Shown here piece by piece: positions 40,865 to 49,743 of a DNA stretch of 59,364 nt; position 1 is the first letter of the stretch; the number at the start of each line of letters is the position of its first letter. The DNA is from Streptosporangiaceae bacterium (GTDB taxonomy: Bacteria > Actinomycetota > Actinomycetes > Streptosporangiales > Streptosporangiaceae): contig JASHOL010000476.1 in the NCBI GenBank assembly GCA_030041135.1, positions 1 to 59,364 of the forward strand, given 5' to 3'. Position numbers and translations under genes: made by a program. A model generated the notes under the pieces. That model made no database searches. It had not been told where the DNA came from and saw only the letters and a program-made list of their open reading frames with translations.

Positions 40865-41590
40865 TCAGCCAGTACGGGCGCCGACCGCGCGGCGGGCCGA
40901 GTCGATGATCGCCTCGAGGTGCCCGGCGTGCGCACCGCGCCAGTAGACCCGGCCGCAACCCGGGCACCGGGCGAACTCCTGGTACGTGCGGCGGGTGCCC
41001 GGCTCCAGCTCCGCTTCGACGTCTGACTTGGGCACAGGCGCGAGGAGCGCGTTGCAGGCAACGCACCTGGTCCACGGGGCCAGCGCCGGAGCGAACCGGT
41101 CAAGCACGTCTGCGAACTGGGCCTGCGGCCCGTCGCCGCGCACGTAGGCCCCCCGCCACAGGCTCCGGCGCCGGAGCAGGCCGCGATCTTGGGTCAGGAG
41201 CACCCGGTGCGTGGCATTGGCCTGCTCGATCAGGGCGTCGTCGTCGGCATCGGCACTGTAGGCCGTGTCCACGCCCACGAGACGGAGCCGGCGCGCCACC
41301 GTTCCGAGGTGGACGTCGAGTATGAAGCCGGCCGCTGCCGATCGCTGCGGCCGGTCGACCGGCCGAACCCGGGCCACGTCTCCCTGCGCCGGGCGGTAGC
41401 CCGGCGTGACCACATGGCCGTTGACCTCCAGCGAGCCGACTTCGGTCAGCGGCACTCCGAGCGACTCCACCACGTGCCCGAGCGACGAAACGCCATCGCA
41501 GGGCACGCCGACCGGGCCGCTCCGGTGCCCAGCCCTGAGGAAGAAGGCCAGCTCAGGGTCGACGACGACGTCTAGCCTGGCGTCACCCAT
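40865..41590 (-). CDS. Mut7-C RNase-domain protein with N-terminal ubiquitin-like segment
   Basis: A 241-residue protein of two parts. Residues 1-80 look ubiquitin/ThiS-like (ARLDVVVDPELAFFLRAGHR to VARVRPVDRP). Residues 85-235 are the Mut7-C PIN-like domain: GFILDVHLGTVARRLRLVGV with its Asp, DALIEQANATHRVLLTQDRG, and a zinc ribbon made by CVACNALLAPV and CPGCGRVYWRG. Predicted activity is RNA cleavage, not shown here. ATG 41590 was chosen; the frame open to 41665 would overlap the glyoxalase gene. Confidence 0.85.
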   Translation of the reverse strand: MGDARLDVVVDPELAFFLRAGHRSGPVGVPCDGVSSLGHVVESLGVPLTEVGSLEVNGHVVTPGYRPAQGDVARVRPVDRPQRSAAAGFILDVHLGTVARRLRLVGVDTAYSADADDDALIEQANATHRVLLTQDRGLLRRRSLWRGAYVRGDGPQAQFADVLDRFAPALAPWTRCVACNALLAPVPKSDVEAELEPGTRRTYQEFARCPGCGRVYWRGAHAGHLEAIIDSARRAVGARTG

Positions 41591-41648
41591 ATCCCCAGCA
41601 TCCCCGGCTGAGCCCGCCGCCTGCGTACCGGGGCAGGCTCTGGGATGA

Positions 41649-42032
41649 CTAGCCGCCGCTCCCATAGGGGCGCGTCAAGATCTCAAGCAGGTGGCCGTCC
41701 GGGTCCTCGAAGTAGAGCCCGCGACCGCCGTCACGGTTGTTGACTTCGCCCGCGCGCGACCGGCCTGGATCTGCCCAGTACGTCAGCTGCCGGTCGCGGA
41801 TACGGGCGAATGCGCCGTCGAACTCGTCCTCGCCGACCAGGAAGGCGTAGTGCTGGGACGTGATGTCGCCGCTGGTCTCAGAAAAGTCCAGGGAGACGCC
41901 GTTGTCGGCCTGGACCACGAGAAAGTGGCCGAACGGTGTCGGGGCGGGCAGGCCGAGAATTCCGGTCAGGAACGTAGCCGACCGCTGCTGGTCTTTGCAC
42001 GACACGATGGTGTGGTTCAGTTGCACGCTCAC
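41649..42032 (-). CDS. Glyoxalase/VOC-superfamily protein
   Basis: A 127-residue VOC protein with two beta-alpha-beta-beta-beta units: VQLNHTIVSCKDQQRSATFL at the start, HYAFLVGEDEFDGAFARIRD in the second, and GRGLYFEDPDGHLLEILTRP at the end with the metal-binding Glu. His in LNHTI and Glu in LLEIL are consistent with a metal site. It may be a dioxygenase, a lyase or a resistance protein. GTG 42032 or GTG 42026 may be the start. It is on the same strand as the Mut7-C gene downstream. Confidence 0.85.
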   Translation of the reverse strand: MSVQLNHTIVSCKDQQRSATFLTGILGLPAPTPFGHFLVVQADNGVSLDFSETSGDITSQHYAFLVGEDEFDGAFARIRDRQLTYWADPGRSRAGEVNNRDGGRGLYFEDPDGHLLEILTRPYGSGG

Positions 42033-42116
42033 GCTACGATTCTGCCGCCGAATCGGCTGGCGGACACCTGCTGGACAAGCAGGCCTCCTCCGGCTGACCG
42101 CCGCGAATCCGTGGGC

Positions 42117-42782
42117 CTAACGGCGGGTGAGGAGCAGGTGCCAGTAGTAGTCGCTGGTGGCCTGAGCGCCAACGTCGAACCCGGCGGCGTCCAGCCACGC
42201 AAGCGCCTGGGACGAATCGGGATAGTAGTGATAGCCGCCGCCCTCTATCACCTCGCCGGGACGCTGCCGCGGATCCGTCGCCGCGGGGAGTTCGCCCGGC
42301 CAGATCTCGACGGTCACCCAGGCCGGCGCGCCGGCCCGCAGCGTGCCGGCGAGGCCCCGCGCGACGCCAGGCCAGTGCTCGGGCGCCACGCACTCCAGCG
42401 CGTCTACGCACAACAGCCCGTCAAACCGCCCATGGTAGGCGGGAGCGGCTTCCAGGCTCTGCAACTCGAGGACCTCGGCGCCGACGCCGGGGTGCTTCCT
42501 GGCGGCCTGGCTGAGCATGCCCGAGGACTGGTCGATCCCCGACACGCTAACGCCAGCTGCCAGCAGGTCCGGCCAGTACTTGCCGGTCCCGCAGGCCGCA
42601 TCGAGGACCTCTGCACCGGGGCCCAGGCGCTCGGCCAGGCGGGAGAGGAACAGCGCGTGCGTGGGGGTGATCGCGCCCCACTGCTCGTCATAGTCGACGC
42701 TATGCAGCTCGTTGTATCGCTGCACGCTGATCGCGCGCCGCTCGGCTACGAAGGCCAGCCGGTCGGCTTCGGTCGCGTTCAT
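42117..42782 (-). CDS. Class I SAM-dependent methyltransferase
   Basis: A 221-residue small-molecule methyltransferase. Motif I is AEVLDAACGTGKYWPDLLAA, the acidic end of strand 2 is VSGIDQSSGMLSQA, and GLLCVDALECVAPEHWPGVA covers motifs IV-V. The ending SDYYWHLLLTRR is typical. ATG 42782 (MNATEADRLAFVAERRAISV) is chosen; an open frame to 42818 adds a non-conserved tail. Substrate unknown. Confidence 0.85.
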   Translation of the reverse strand: MNATEADRLAFVAERRAISVQRYNELHSVDYDEQWGAITPTHALFLSRLAERLGPGAEVLDAACGTGKYWPDLLAAGVSVSGIDQSSGMLSQAARKHPGVGAEVLELQSLEAAPAYHGRFDGLLCVDALECVAPEHWPGVARGLAGTLRAGAPAWVTVEIWPGELPAATDPRQRPGEVIEGGGYHYYPDSSQALAWLDAAGFDVGAQATSDYYWHLLLTRR

Positions 42783-42887
42783 CACGTCAGTGTCCTGGCC
42801 TGCTGGGCATCTGATCAACTTGTTATCCGGTCCGAGTGCATGCGGGCGTCCACTCGACCCCCTCAGCAGGTTTTGCGAGCAGAAAGT

Positions 42888-43100
42888 CTATTTATCGACA
42901 ACGCTTCGGACGAGCTTGGCTGAGTGGCTCTCGGTACGAAAGCCGACCAGGCGACGGGCGAGTGCCTGGGCTGGGTTCTGCGGCCGTCTGTGCAGGCTCG
43001 CGGCCCGGTCCTCCTGGATGGACCCCATGCTTACGAGAAATGCGGCGAAGATGGGAATGGCCGATCCGGCCGCAGCGACAGCGATGATGGCGATGACCAT
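42888..43100 (-). CDS. Small membrane protein
   Basis: A 70-residue protein with one N-terminal span, MVIAIIAVAAAGSAIPIFAA, followed by FLVSMGSIQEDRAASLHRRP and a basic stretch ALARRLVGFRTESHS. Small proteins of this pattern (span, VS.GS.REDR, then ARRIVGF) are common in actinobacteria and unstudied. GAGGAGG upstream of ATG 43100 supports the start. It is 105 bases upstream of nothing on its own strand that clearly pairs with it; probably a single gene. Confidence 0.6.
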   Translation of the reverse strand: MVIAIIAVAAAGSAIPIFAAFLVSMGSIQEDRAASLHRRPQNPAQALARRLVGFRTESHSAKLVRSVVDK

Positions 43101-43247
43101 TTCGCCCTCCTCCCCAGGCGCCAGGATTGCGCCGTCAGTCATGACGGTAGGCACGACGGTGCCTGCACTCCATGAAGAAGGCCCACAGGAACGCCCACAG
43201 CTTGAAGCTGTGGGAAAGCGACCGCGTCAGCGCTTCATTGCCGCGTC

Positions 43248-46034
43248 TCAGGCTGATGCAATGGTGTCGATCGACTGGCACTCGCCGATGCCTCCGAGTG
43301 CGTGCTCTGCCAGGGCGGCCGCAGCGATGTCGGTAGCGATGGCGAGGGCCTGCTGGTAATGCGCTTGCGCCTCGGCTCGCCTCCCGCACGTCAGGAGCAG
43401 GTCGCCCATGGCATTGCGGGCTACCGCCTCGTCGTGGCGAGCGTCAGTTACGCCGTACAGATCGATCGCGCTGGTCAGGTTCGCAATGGCCTTCTGGTGT
43501 TGTCCGGTCGCCCGTTGCATGGCACTGAGATTGGCGAGGGCGAAGGCTTCGCCGATGCGGTCGCCCAGTTCACGGTGCAGCTCCAGCGCGCGCTCGTGAT
43601 TGGCTGCGGCTGCGGGATAGTCGCCGGCCGCCTGAAGTACAAGGCCGAGGCGGTTGAGCGCGCGGGCTTCGCCAGGCCGATAGCCCAGCCGGCGATGCAG
43701 CTGAAGTGCCTCGGCCAGGGTCCGGGTGGCCGCCGCGTGCTGCCCGGCCTCGTGCTGAACGAAACCGAGCCGGTTGAGCGCGCGAGCCTCGCCGAGTTGG
43801 TAGCCGACACCGCGGTGCAACTTAAGCGCGTTCGTAAGGCTGACGATGGCGGCTTCGAAGTCTCCGGACACCTCCTGCACGATGGCAAGGCCGATCAGGG
43901 CGCGAGCTTCGCCAATGTGCTGGCCGAGCTCGCGGTTCAGCCGGCGTGCTTGTTCATGACTTGCGGCCGAGGCCCGGAAGTTTCCGGCCGCTTGCTGGAC
44001 CTTGCCGAGGTGGTTGAGCGCGCTGGCTTCGCCGAGCTGATTGCCGAGCGCACGGTAGAGCTGGAGCGCGCGCCGATGGTTGGCGGTGGATGCCTTCAGG
44101 CTGCCGGTAGCTTGCTGCACGTCGCCGAGATTGTTCAGTGCGCTGGCTTCGCCGAGCTTATTGCCGAGTTCACGGTAGATCCGGAGTGCTGCTTCATGGC
44201 TGGCGATCGCGGCCGCGTGCTGCCCGGTGGCTCTCTGCAGGGCGCCGAGCTCGTTGAGGGCGCTGGCTTCGCCGAGCTTGTCGGGCACGTGCCGGTACAG
44301 CTCGAGAGCCTGGATGACGCTCTGCGCAGCTGAGCCGCCATCGCCGGTCAGCGACTGCATCTCCCCGATGTCGGTCAGCGCCATGGCCTCGGCCAGCCGG
44401 TCGCCCGAGCGGCGCGCGAGTTCAAGTGCAGCTCGGTGAAGGGTGAGAGCTTCGTCCCAGTAGCCCTGACTGCGCAAGTAGCCATGCATGGCCGCCGACA
44501 GTGCAATCGCCTGGCTGTGCCAGCCGCGGCGTGCGGCATAGCTCGCGGAAGCATGCAGATTCAGCCGCTCGGCGTGCATCCACGAGTTGGCGTCCTCGGG
44601 GGTCGCCAGATCGGGAGCGTAGGCGGGCGGTGAGCCCGGGATATCGGGGGTCGGGCGGGGGCTGCGCCGGGCCAGGTAGCGCGCGCCAGCGGCGGCCGTG
44701 TGCAGGTAGTAGTCGGCGAGCCTGATGCGGGCCCGGTCGTTGTCGTCGTCGGGATCGCCGACGGCCAGGACGCTTGCGTGCTCGCGGATGAGGTCGTGCA
44801 GACGGTACCGGCCGGCGCTGGGCTCGGTGAGCAGGTGCTGGTCGTAGAGGTCGTCGAGGAGGCGCCGGGCCGTACTCAAGTCGGTGCCGCCAAGGGCAGC
44901 AGCGGCGTACGCGTCGATGTCATCGCCGGGATGCACGCCGAGCCGACGGAACAGGTGCCGCTGGTCCTGAGTGAGATCTCGATAGGACAAATCGAATGCT
45001 GCGGCGACTGACAGGTTCTCGGCGCGCATCAACTCCAGCCGGCTTCGGGCTGCGGCCAGGTCACGTGCCAGCCCATCGGCAGTCCACGCGGGATGGTGAC
45101 GCAGCTGGCCGGCAACCATCCCGATGGCCAGGGGCAGGTATCCGCAGAACCGGTTGATTGCGGCGACTACCGGGTCCGAGGTCTCCAGCCCCGGTCGGTC
45201 GGCCAGCCGGATGAGCAGTGCCGCGGCGTCTTCGGGCGGCAGCGTTTCAAGCCCGATGACGTGCGCATCCTCCAGCGCGGTGAGGTGCCTCCGGCTGGTA
45301 ACGATGACCAGGCTGTCGGGAGTGCCGGGGAGCAGCGGCCGAACCTGGTCATGACCTGCGGCGTCGTCGAGCACCAGCAGGACACGTCGGCCAGACAGGT
45401 GATCGCGCCACAGCCGGGCCCGCGCCTCGGCTCCCGCCGGGATCTGGCCTGCGGCAACCCCAGCGGTGAGCAGCAGGCTGGCCAGGGCGTCGGCTGGGCT
45501 CACCGGACGCTGGTCAGCGGTATGACCATGCAATGGCAAGAAGATCTGGCCGTCTGGAAAGTGCTCGGCCAGCCGATGCGCGATATGAACTGCGAACGCG
45601 GTCTTGCCTACTCCGGCCATCCCCCCGATCGCATAAATACTGGCCACGCCCGAGCTGCCAGCATGAGGCGTCACGGCGTCGGCCAGCTGCCGGAATTCAC
45701 GCTCACGGCCGGTGAAGGTAGCGACCTCGCGCGGCAGTGTCCGCGTGGCCGCCGCTACCGCTTCCGCGCGCGTTCCCCCCGGAGGATTCGCCGCGGCGAC
45801 GCGACCTCGCGCCGACGCCTCGAACTCGGCCCGAGAAGTCCCAGTCAGGCCCAGGGCGTCAGCCAGCAGCTCGGCTGTCTGTCTGCGAGCGGTACGGTTC
45901 ACGCCCCGCTCGAGATCGCTGACCGCCCGCGGGCTTATGCGCGCGGCCGCCGCGAGTTCTTCCTGCGTCAGCCCGGCCCGCGCCCGAAGCCGCCGGAGCA
46001 AACCAGCAAAGCTGACCACGGACTGATCAGCCAC
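43248..46034 (-). CDS. XRE-NB-ARC-TPR STAND ATPase regulator
   Basis: A 928-residue signal-transduction ATPase. Residues 5-70 are an XRE HTH (LRRLRARAGLTQEELAAAAR, ISPRAVSDLERGV). Residues 120-420 are an NB-ARC domain: FTGREREFRQLADAV, P-loop AIGGMAGVGKTAFAVHIA, Walker B RRVLLVLDDAAGHDQV, SLVIVTSRR and YLPLAIGMVAGQL. After a winged-helix/linker part, residues about 540-910 hold eight complete 40-residue TPR units plus partial ones at each end. Such proteins multimerise on ATP binding and effector sensing by TPR. No cluster for secondary metabolism adjoins it. GTG 46034 has GGGGGTG upstream. Target unknown. Confidence 0.92.
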   Translation of the reverse strand: MADQSVVSFAGLLRRLRARAGLTQEELAAAARISPRAVSDLERGVNRTARRQTAELLADALGLTGTSRAEFEASARGRVAAANPPGGTRAEAVAAATRTLPREVATFTGREREFRQLADAVTPHAGSSGVASIYAIGGMAGVGKTAFAVHIAHRLAEHFPDGQIFLPLHGHTADQRPVSPADALASLLLTAGVAAGQIPAGAEARARLWRDHLSGRRVLLVLDDAAGHDQVRPLLPGTPDSLVIVTSRRHLTALEDAHVIGLETLPPEDAAALLIRLADRPGLETSDPVVAAINRFCGYLPLAIGMVAGQLRHHPAWTADGLARDLAAARSRLELMRAENLSVAAAFDLSYRDLTQDQRHLFRRLGVHPGDDIDAYAAAALGGTDLSTARRLLDDLYDQHLLTEPSAGRYRLHDLIREHASVLAVGDPDDDNDRARIRLADYYLHTAAAGARYLARRSPRPTPDIPGSPPAYAPDLATPEDANSWMHAERLNLHASASYAARRGWHSQAIALSAAMHGYLRSQGYWDEALTLHRAALELARRSGDRLAEAMALTDIGEMQSLTGDGGSAAQSVIQALELYRHVPDKLGEASALNELGALQRATGQHAAAIASHEAALRIYRELGNKLGEASALNNLGDVQQATGSLKASTANHRRALQLYRALGNQLGEASALNHLGKVQQAAGNFRASAASHEQARRLNRELGQHIGEARALIGLAIVQEVSGDFEAAIVSLTNALKLHRGVGYQLGEARALNRLGFVQHEAGQHAAATRTLAEALQLHRRLGYRPGEARALNRLGLVLQAAGDYPAAAANHERALELHRELGDRIGEAFALANLSAMQRATGQHQKAIANLTSAIDLYGVTDARHDEAVARNAMGDLLLTCGRRAEAQAHYQQALAIATDIAAAALAEHALGGIGECQSIDTIASA

Positions 46035-46155
46035 TACCGCACCCCCACCGTTCCTACCTTCCGGATCCGGCGGAAGACCGATAGGAACCTGCCAGCAGGC
46101 TAAGCCTCAAGCCCGGAGGTGACAATTCCCCATGGAAAGGGGATGTACAGTATCT

Positions 46156-46183
46156 AGATTAGCCTATGAGGCTTAATTAACAA
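46156..46183 (-). promoter_or_regulatory. Candidate promoter for the XRE-NB-ARC-TPR gene
   Basis: On the minus strand TTGTTA (46183-46178) and TAATCT (46161-46156) are spaced by 16 bases, within a clearly AT-rich island (46130-46200) in the 316-base gap between two minus-strand genes. The downstream gene starts at 46034, giving a leader of over 100 bases. The rest of the gap (46200-46350) is GC-rich and shows no gene. Confidence 0.35.
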
Positions 46184-46350
46184 TGCCATCCTTTTTAGCA
46201 ACTGCGCAATAGCGCCGCGCTAAGCAGGCATCCGCGCCGCGCGAGCGGCGTATTGGCCGGTAGGCCGCGCCAGGCTACCGGGAGGGCGCTCGAGGACGGT
46301 CGGTCCGTGGGTTCCACGTTGACGAGACGCAACTCCGGGGAGCCTATTGA

Positions 46351-46701
46351 TCAGTGGCCGGTGGTTTCTTCGAGGGACAGCATGTGGAGCGGATCGCCCA
46401 TCCCGCCCAGAAACCGCCGCCAGACAGGCAGTTTCCTGGGTATGTCAGCGCTGAACCGTCTCGTTTCGCCGGGTCTTGCGTCCAGACTGACGCGAGGGCT
46501 GAGGAAGTACCAGAAGCGGACGCGCACGACGTGTGCGCCCGGCTCGACCTGCAGGCTGAAGGTGTCCCCGAGCGGCGCCACCCCAGCCCGTTTACCGTCC
46601 ACGTAGACCGTGAACCCGGCCATCCTAGGATTGCCGATCCACGCGTAGTGGTTAGCGACGACTATCAGGCTCGTGCCGTGATCGACTGGCCCTGAAGTCA
46701 T
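46351..46701 (-). CDS. Small beta-rich protein (PEGA-like)
   Basis: A 116-residue protein whose middle, MAGFTVYVDGKRAGVAPLGD and then FSLQVEPGAHVVRVRFWYFL, resembles a PEGA-type surface-layer repeat (strand, G-turn, strand). A further strand pair SLDARPGETRRFSADIPRK and a hydrophobic end follow. No signal peptide or membrane span is visible. ATG 46701 has GAGAGA upstream. Function unknown; not clearly linked to the regulator gene downstream. Confidence 0.6.
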   Translation of the reverse strand: MTSGPVDHGTSLIVVANHYAWIGNPRMAGFTVYVDGKRAGVAPLGDTFSLQVEPGAHVVRVRFWYFLSPRVSLDARPGETRRFSADIPRKLPVWRRFLGGMGDPLHMLSLEETTGH

Positions 46702-46860
46702 GTGATCTCTCTCGGGTGGCCGGTGAAGCCCTGGCTAGCTAAGTATTGCGCGGCCCTGCTGGCTAACGCCAGGTTGACACCGGGGCTCAGGTCCGCGCGA
46801 TGATGTCGGAATCATGCGAGATATGCGCAGTAATGATCGAGAAAGGGTAGCGCCGCCGCC

Positions 46861-47829
46861 GTGATCCTCGTCGTCTCCCTGAACCCGGCGCTTGACGTGA
46901 CTCATCACGTCGACGGCGTCGACTGGGCCGGCGTGAACCGGCCCACGCAGGTTCGCGCCGCGCCAGGCGGCAAGGGCCTCAACGTGGCGCGGACACTGGA
47001 TGCCCTGGGTGCCGAGGTCATGCTCGTCGGCCTGGCCGGCGGCGTTGTCGGCGCGGCCGTCCGATCGGGGCTGCGTGCCTCAGGCGTAGCCGCCAGGTTG
47101 ACCGACATCGAGGCCGATACGCGGCGGACGTTTGCGGTCGTCGACACCGGGCGGGGCGAGGTTGCGATGTTCAACGAGCCGGGACCGGTGATCACGCCGG
47201 GCGAATACAGCCGGTTCCTGGCCACCTACAAGGAGGCGCTCACCGCGTGCACGACCGTGGTGCTGTCCGGAAGCCTGCCCGGCGGGCTAGCCAGCGACGC
47301 CTATGCCGGGCTGATCAGAATCGCAGCCAGCGCGGGCGTCCCGGCGATTCTTGACACCTCGGGCGAGGCGCTCCGGCGCGGCCTGGCCGGGCGGCCCGCG
47401 ATCGTCAAGCCTAACCTCGCCGAACTGGCCGAGGCGGTCGGGTGCGATGCCGGCTGGCCCAGCCCGCCCGACCGGTCCGCCGTTCTCGGGTACGCCGCTG
47501 AACTGCGGGATGGTGGAGCAGAGGCGGTCGTGGTGTCGATGGCGGCCGACGGCCTGCTGGCCGTCACCCCGACAGGTGCGTGGCACACCGCCGCGCCGCC
47601 CGTCGCCGGGAATCCGACCGGTGCGGGGGATGCGGTGGTCGCCGCGCTCGCGCAGGGTCTCACGAGCGGCTGGAGCTGGCCGGAACGGCTCAGGGAGGCG
47701 GCGGCGATCGGTTCCGCGACTGCGGCCGCGCCTGCGGCAGGCGAATTCCTCGACGACGATCTCGCGCGGGCTCGGGTGAGCGTCCAGCTGACGGACCTCG
47801 AGCACGCCTTATGCCCCTCGTTCCGATAG
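46861..47829 (+). CDS. 1-Phosphofructokinase/tagatose-6-phosphate kinase-type PfkB kinase
   Basis: A 322-residue sugar-phosphate kinase of the LacC/FruK group. Motifs: VVSLNPALDVTHHVDG at the start, RAAPGGKGLNVARTLDALGA, and the catalytic GNPTGAGDAVVAALAQG with the Asp base. It phosphorylates a ketose-1- or 6-phosphate to a bisphosphate. It overlaps the following aldolase gene by 19 bases, which would then cleave the bisphosphate. GTG 46861 is the start. Tagatose-6-P or fructose-1-P cannot be distinguished by reading; no sugar transporter is adjacent. Confidence 0.87.
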   Translation: MILVVSLNPALDVTHHVDGVDWAGVNRPTQVRAAPGGKGLNVARTLDALGAEVMLVGLAGGVVGAAVRSGLRASGVAARLTDIEADTRRTFAVVDTGRGEVAMFNEPGPVITPGEYSRFLATYKEALTACTTVVLSGSLPGGLASDAYAGLIRIAASAGVPAILDTSGEALRRGLAGRPAIVKPNLAELAEAVGCDAGWPSPPDRSAVLGYAAELRDGGAEAVVVSMAADGLLAVTPTGAWHTAAPPVAGNPTGAGDAVVAALAQGLTSGWSWPERLREAAAIGSATAAAPAAGEFLDDDLARARVSVQLTDLEHALCPSFR

Positions 47830-48650
47830 CAAACATCATTACGACTGCACGGGGTGCGGCGCGGGGAGTCGGCGCGTTCAACGTCATTGGGATCGAGCAC
47901 GCCGAGGGGATAGTGGCAGGTGCCGAGGCCGCTGGCAGCCCGGTCGTCCTGCAGCTGAGCGAGAACTGCATCGCCTATCACGGCGGCATGGAGCCGATCG
48001 GCCGCGCCCTGCTGGCGGTCGCTGCCTCCGCCGCGGTGCCGGTCGCGGCGCACCTGGACCACGCAACCAGCGCCGTGCTGGTGAAGTCGGCGGCTGGGCT
48101 CGGGTTCGGGTCGGTCATGTATGACGCCTCCACCATGACGTACGCGGACAACGTCCGGGCGACCGCCGCGGTCTCGGCATGGTGCCACGAACGGGGCGTC
48201 TGGCTTGAGGCCGAGCTTGGCGAGGTTGGCGGCAAGGACGGCGTGCACGCGCCCGGCGCGAGGACGCGCCCGGACGAGGCCGCCGCATTCGTGACCGCGA
48301 CCGGCGTTGACGCGCTCGCCGTCGCGGTCGGCAGCTCGCACGCGATGCTCACCAGGGACGCGGTGCTTGACCTCGACCTGATAGCCCGCCTCCGCTCGGC
48401 TGTCCCCGTGCCGCTGGTGCTGCATGGTTCCTCCGGCGTGCCCGACCGCATGCTGTCGGCAGCCGTTAGGGCCGGCCTGACCAAGATCAACATAGCCACT
48501 CAGCTCAACAAGGTGTTCACCGCCGCGGTCCGGGACCGGCTTGCCCTTGACCCGGCCGTCGTTGACCCGCGCCGGTATTTGCAGGACGGGCGGGCGGCCG
48601 TCGCCGCCGAGGTGACGCGCCTGCTCGCGGTCCTCGAGGAGTGCCGGTGA
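47811..48650 (+). CDS. Class II fructose/tagatose-bisphosphate aldolase
   Basis: A 279-residue zinc-dependent aldolase (FbaA/GatY/KbaY family). Zinc ligands: VPVAAHLDHATS, the Glu in WLEAELGEVGGKDG, His in AVGSSHAMLTRDAV and His in PLVLHGSSGVPDRM. KINIATQLNKVFTAAVRDRL is the conserved C-terminal part. It splits a ketose bisphosphate into dihydroxyacetone phosphate and glyceraldehyde 3-phosphate. ATG 47811 lies inside the end of the kinase gene (19-base overlap). The length favours the tagatose/GatY-type subgroup over the longer FbaA type. Confidence 0.88.
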   Translation: MPLVPIANIITTARGAARGVGAFNVIGIEHAEGIVAGAEAAGSPVVLQLSENCIAYHGGMEPIGRALLAVAASAAVPVAAHLDHATSAVLVKSAAGLGFGSVMYDASTMTYADNVRATAAVSAWCHERGVWLEAELGEVGGKDGVHAPGARTRPDEAAAFVTATGVDALAVAVGSSHAMLTRDAVLDLDLIARLRSAVPVPLVLHGSSGVPDRMLSAAVRAGLTKINIATQLNKVFTAAVRDRLALDPAVVDPRRYLQDGRAAVAAEVTRLLAVLEECR

Positions 48651-48657
48651 TGATGGC

Positions 48658-49698
48658 GTGAGCCAGTCCAGCGCCGCTGTCCATCCGGCCGGGCTCGACC
48701 TGCTGATCGTCGGTGACTGCAATCCGGACGTCGTGGTCGTGGGCGCCGATGTCGTGCCGGCGTTCGGACAGCAAGAGAAGCTGGTCGACGACGTTTCGCT
48801 CGTGATCGGCGGGTCCGCCTCGATCATGGCCGTGGCGGCGGCCAGGCTCGGATTGCGGGTAGGGCTGGCGGCCGCCGTCGGCGCGGATGCCGCGGGCGAG
48901 TTCATGCTGGCCAGGCTGGCCACCGAGGGCGTGGATACCTCGGCCATGGTCATCCGTCCCGACCTCGCGACGGGCATGACGGTGGTGCTCTCGCGCCCTG
49001 GCGGCAGCGACCGGGCCATTCTCACTGCCCTCGGCGCGATGCCGACGCTGACGGCCGCGGACGTGCGGCCCGCCGTCGCTGACCCGGCGGCCACGCCGCG
49101 CCATCTGCACGTGAGCTCGTATTTCCTGCTCGAGCGTTCGCTCGGGCCGGGACTGGCGGAGCTGTTCGCGGCGGCGCGGTCTGCCGGCATGACCACCTCG
49201 CTGGACACGAACTGGGACCCGGCGCAGCGCTGGGGCGACGAACGGCTGCGGGCCGCGCTGGCCGAAACCGACGTGCTGATGCCAAATGAGGCTGAGGCAC
49301 TGCACCTCAGCGGCAAGCGCGAGGTCGGCGATGCGGTGCGTGCGCTCGCCGCCGCGGGACCGCGGGTGGTGGTGAAGCTGGGCAGCCAGGGTGCGGTCGC
49401 GGCCGACGGTGCCTCGTGGCACAAGGCGGGGCTGCCGGCCGCGCTCGCGTCCGGGTTTGCCGACGCGATCGGAGCGGGAGACTGCTTCAACGCGGGGGTC
49501 ATCGCCGGGTTGCTCGGCGGCCTGGACCTGGCGGCCGCCACGGCGGTGGGCTGCGCCGTCGGCTCCGCATCGACCCGCGCGGCCGGAGGGACCGGCGCGC
49601 GTACCGATCTGGCCGGCGCGCTGGCCCTCGCGCGCTCGGTGCCCGTCCGCCCGGTGCCACCCGGCCGCCGTCTGCGATCATTTCCAGGATCGCGATAG
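48658..49698 (+). CDS. Carbohydrate kinase, PfkB/ribokinase family
   Basis: A 346-residue kinase. The N-terminal LLIVGDCNPDVVVVGADVVP and GGSASIMAVAAARLGLRVGL are ribokinase-type; the ATP/catalytic motif is FADAIGAGDCFNAGVIAGLL. SLDTNWDPAQRWGDERLRAA and VLMPNEAEALHLSG are consistent. GTG 48658 lies 7 bases after the aldolase stop, so it is the third gene of the operon. It may phosphorylate the free sugar, with the upstream kinase adding the second phosphate; the sugar is unknown. Confidence 0.87.
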   Translation: MSQSSAAVHPAGLDLLIVGDCNPDVVVVGADVVPAFGQQEKLVDDVSLVIGGSASIMAVAAARLGLRVGLAAAVGADAAGEFMLARLATEGVDTSAMVIRPDLATGMTVVLSRPGGSDRAILTALGAMPTLTAADVRPAVADPAATPRHLHVSSYFLLERSLGPGLAELFAAARSAGMTTSLDTNWDPAQRWGDERLRAALAETDVLMPNEAEALHLSGKREVGDAVRALAAAGPRVVVKLGSQGAVAADGASWHKAGLPAALASGFADAIGAGDCFNAGVIAGLLGGLDLAAATAVGCAVGSASTRAAGGTGARTDLAGALALARSVPVRPVPPGRRLRSFPGSR

Positions 49699-49743
49699 CG
49701 CTGACCTGGCCCCGCACGCCGAGGCCGGATCCCCGGAGGCCCG

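Noticed and set aside
43248-46034. SARP-type activator of an antibiotic cluster
   Set aside because: The N-terminus is an XRE HTH, not a SARP winged helix plus BTAD domain, and no biosynthetic genes adjoin it.
47301-49541. A 746-codon open frame on the minus strand opposite the sugar-phosphate operon
   Set aside because: It is the antisense of three clear genes (two PfkB kinases and an aldolase); its translation is Ala/Ser/Arg-rich with no domain, a known effect of high GC content.
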